A stretch of 64,000 nucleotides of DNA from the NCBI GenBank assembly GCA_049969475.1, contig JBMFOU010000008.1, positions 52,400-116,399 on the forward strand. The letters run 5' to 3'. How positions within the stretch are numbered: the first letter of the stretch is position 1; the number at the start of each line of letters is the position of its first letter. This DNA comes from UBA2030 sp049969475. Its GTDB lineage: Bacteria > Bacteroidota > Bacteroidia > Bacteroidales > TTA-H9. Of this stretch, positions 63,064 to 64,000 are shown piece after piece. Made by a program: the position numbers and the translations under genes. The notes under the pieces are model-generated. The model searched no databases and was not told the DNA's origin. It saw only the letters and a program-made list of their open reading frames with translations.

Positions 63064-63094
63064 CAAAATTACCCCGTTTCTGCCATCCTGCAAA
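63064..63094 (-). promoter_or_regulatory. Promoter of the proline dehydrogenase gene
   Basis: On the minus strand TTTG (63094-63091), 19-bp spacer, TAATTTTG (63071-63064), 25 bp before the ATG. It is a canonical Bacteroidota promoter. Confidence 0.75.
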
Positions 63095-63170
63095 GGTTTG
63101 CGGAAAAACAATGCCCCGTGACTTTATAAACGTTTTAAATTAGGTAAGAAGCGGTTAAAACATAGACGGA

Positions 63171-63193
63171 TTGAAATAAACCCCATAATTTTG
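63171..63193 (+). promoter_or_regulatory. Promoter of the 2Fe-2S/FAD oxidoreductase
   Basis: TTG (63171-63173), 12 bp, TAATTTTG (63186-63193), 50 bp before the ATG at 63244. Confidence 0.6.
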
Positions 63194-63243
63194 CTGTTAA
63201 ACCATTAACAATGTTTTTGCGCTAACACTAACCCATCATTACC

Positions 63244-64000
63244 ATGTATAGAATTGAAAATCATCCAATTCTGGAAGTGCCCCAACCGGAAAAGGTATAT
63301 TTTAAATACAATGGGGTAGAGATTGAGGGTGATAAAGGATTTACCATTGCTGCGGCGCTTCACCGGGCGGGCTTTCCGGTGCACAGTCACAGCTTACGCA
63401 ACCGAGAACGTAGCCTTGAATGCGGCATTGGCAAGTGCGGAGCCTGTGAGATGCTGGTCGACGGACAAATCAAGCGAATCTGTATCACCAAGGTGGATGG
63501 AGTGAAAGAAGTAGCCGAAATACCCCGCGATTATAATCCCGGTATTTCCGATTATAAAAAGCAGGAAGCCATCGACGTCTACAAGACCGATGTGGTTATT
63601 ATTGGGGCGGGTCCTGCCGGCCTGGCCACCCGCGAGCTGCTATTGAAGTATGGCATCGATAATATTGTGGTGGACAACAACGGTAAAATTGGTGGACAAT
63701 TTCTTATGCAAACCCATCAGTTTTTCTTTTTTGAAAAGGAAAAACGATTTGGGGGTATGCGTGGGTTCGATATAGCCAAAACGCTGGCCGGCGACAACCA
63801 CGAGGGCATATTTCTGAATTCCACTGTGTGGGATATCCTCGAGGGAAATCGTATTGCAGTAAAAGAAATAACTACCGACCGCATCTATTATATCGATGCC
63901 GACTACCTTGTGGTCGCCACAGGTGCCGTGCCATTCATGCCAACATTCGAAAACGATGATTTGCCCGGGGTCTATACCGCAGCCGTTATTCAAAAAATGA
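63244..64000 (+). CDS. 2Fe-2S and FAD-dependent oxidoreductase, sarcosine-oxidase-alpha-like (3' end outside window)
   Basis: The frame is open from ATG 63244 to the window end, giving 252 residues. An N-terminal ferredoxin-like domain has Cys60, Cys65, Cys68 and Cys80 (ECGIGKCGACEM, CX4CX2CX11C), the 2Fe-2S pattern of Fer2_4. A Rossmann FAD-binding domain starts at residue 117 with VVIIGAGPAGLA and continues through ADYLVVATGA. The order resembles sarcosine oxidase alpha and related amine or imino-acid dehydrogenase subunits. The substrate is unknown; it lies divergent to proline dehydrogenase with 205 bp between, so a related imino-acid substrate is possible. Confidence 0.85.
   Translation, partial: MYRIENHPILEVPQPEKVYFKYNGVEIEGDKGFTIAAALHRAGFPVHSHSLRNRERSLECGIGKCGACEMLVDGQIKRICITKVDGVKEVAEIPRDYNPGISDYKKQEAIDVYKTDVVIIGAGPAGLATRELLLKYGIDNIVVDNNGKIGGQFLMQTHQFFFFEKEKRFGGMRGFDIAKTLAGDNHEGIFLNSTVWDILEGNRIAVKEITTDRIYYIDADYLVVATGAVPFMPTFENDDLPGVYTAAVIQKM

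Overview
The window looks like a chromosomal segment of a proteolytic, amino-acid-fermenting Bacteroidota bacterium, most likely of the Bacteroidales/Marinilabiliales kind. The evidence is the gene content (DUF4837, DUF4270, GT5-only glycogen synthase, atpD-atpC pair, GldE-like CNNM protein, butyrate kinase pathway), secreted proteins with type IX secretion (T9SS) C-terminal sorting domains, and repeated TAnnTTTG promoter boxes, which are the hallmark of this phylum. No insertion sequence, prophage, CRISPR array or rRNA operon was seen.

Layout. 1-9.4 kb: end of an ornithine/glycine-lipid type acyltransferase, ileS, a DksA-like gene, lspA, atpD-atpC, then an orphan cheR-cheB pair and tRNA-Phe. 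9.6-17.1 kb: an envelope-biogenesis run (coaX, outer-membrane protein, TPR protein, lptC, CNNM/CorC protein, PpiD-like foldase). 17.2-25 kb: dnaG converges on two T9SS-secreted proteins, an Asp-box protein and a close relative of the Porphyromonas peptidylarginine deiminase. 25.1-30.6 kb: a PAS-like gene broken by an early amber codon, an MltD-type transglycosylase with LysM repeats, a DUF4837 lipoprotein, DPP-IV and tRNA-Thr. 30.6-34 kb: nadA and rpiB diverge from a 488-bp AT-rich gap full of DnaA-box-like repeats, followed by a LutB-type ferredoxin protein; parS-like sites lie at 27.1 and 34.0 kb, so this may be an origin region. 34-42 kb: a subtilase, an LRR protein and an exported glutamyl-endopeptidase-like S9 enzyme. 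42-46.2 kb: a GlmU-like protein, glnA, sodB and a thioesterase. 46.4-55.7 kb, minus strand: glmS, DUF4270, GT5 protein, recO, buk, two ptb paralogues and an M64 peptidase. 55.9-64 kb: tryptophanase, a degenerate Rex-like protein behind an excellent sigma-54 promoter, an intact sigma-54 activator divergent from a degenerate one, proline dehydrogenase and the start of a 2Fe-2S/FAD oxidoreductase that runs off the window.

Working together: secreted or periplasmic peptidases (subtilase, M64, DPP-IV, S9D-like) would supply peptides and amino acids. Tryptophanase, proline dehydrogenase and Ptb/Buk would then ferment these to indole, glutamate precursors and short-chain acids with ATP formation. The sigma-54 activator and Rex-like regulator sit in the middle of the catabolic genes and may connect redox or substrate state to their expression. 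That last link is inference.
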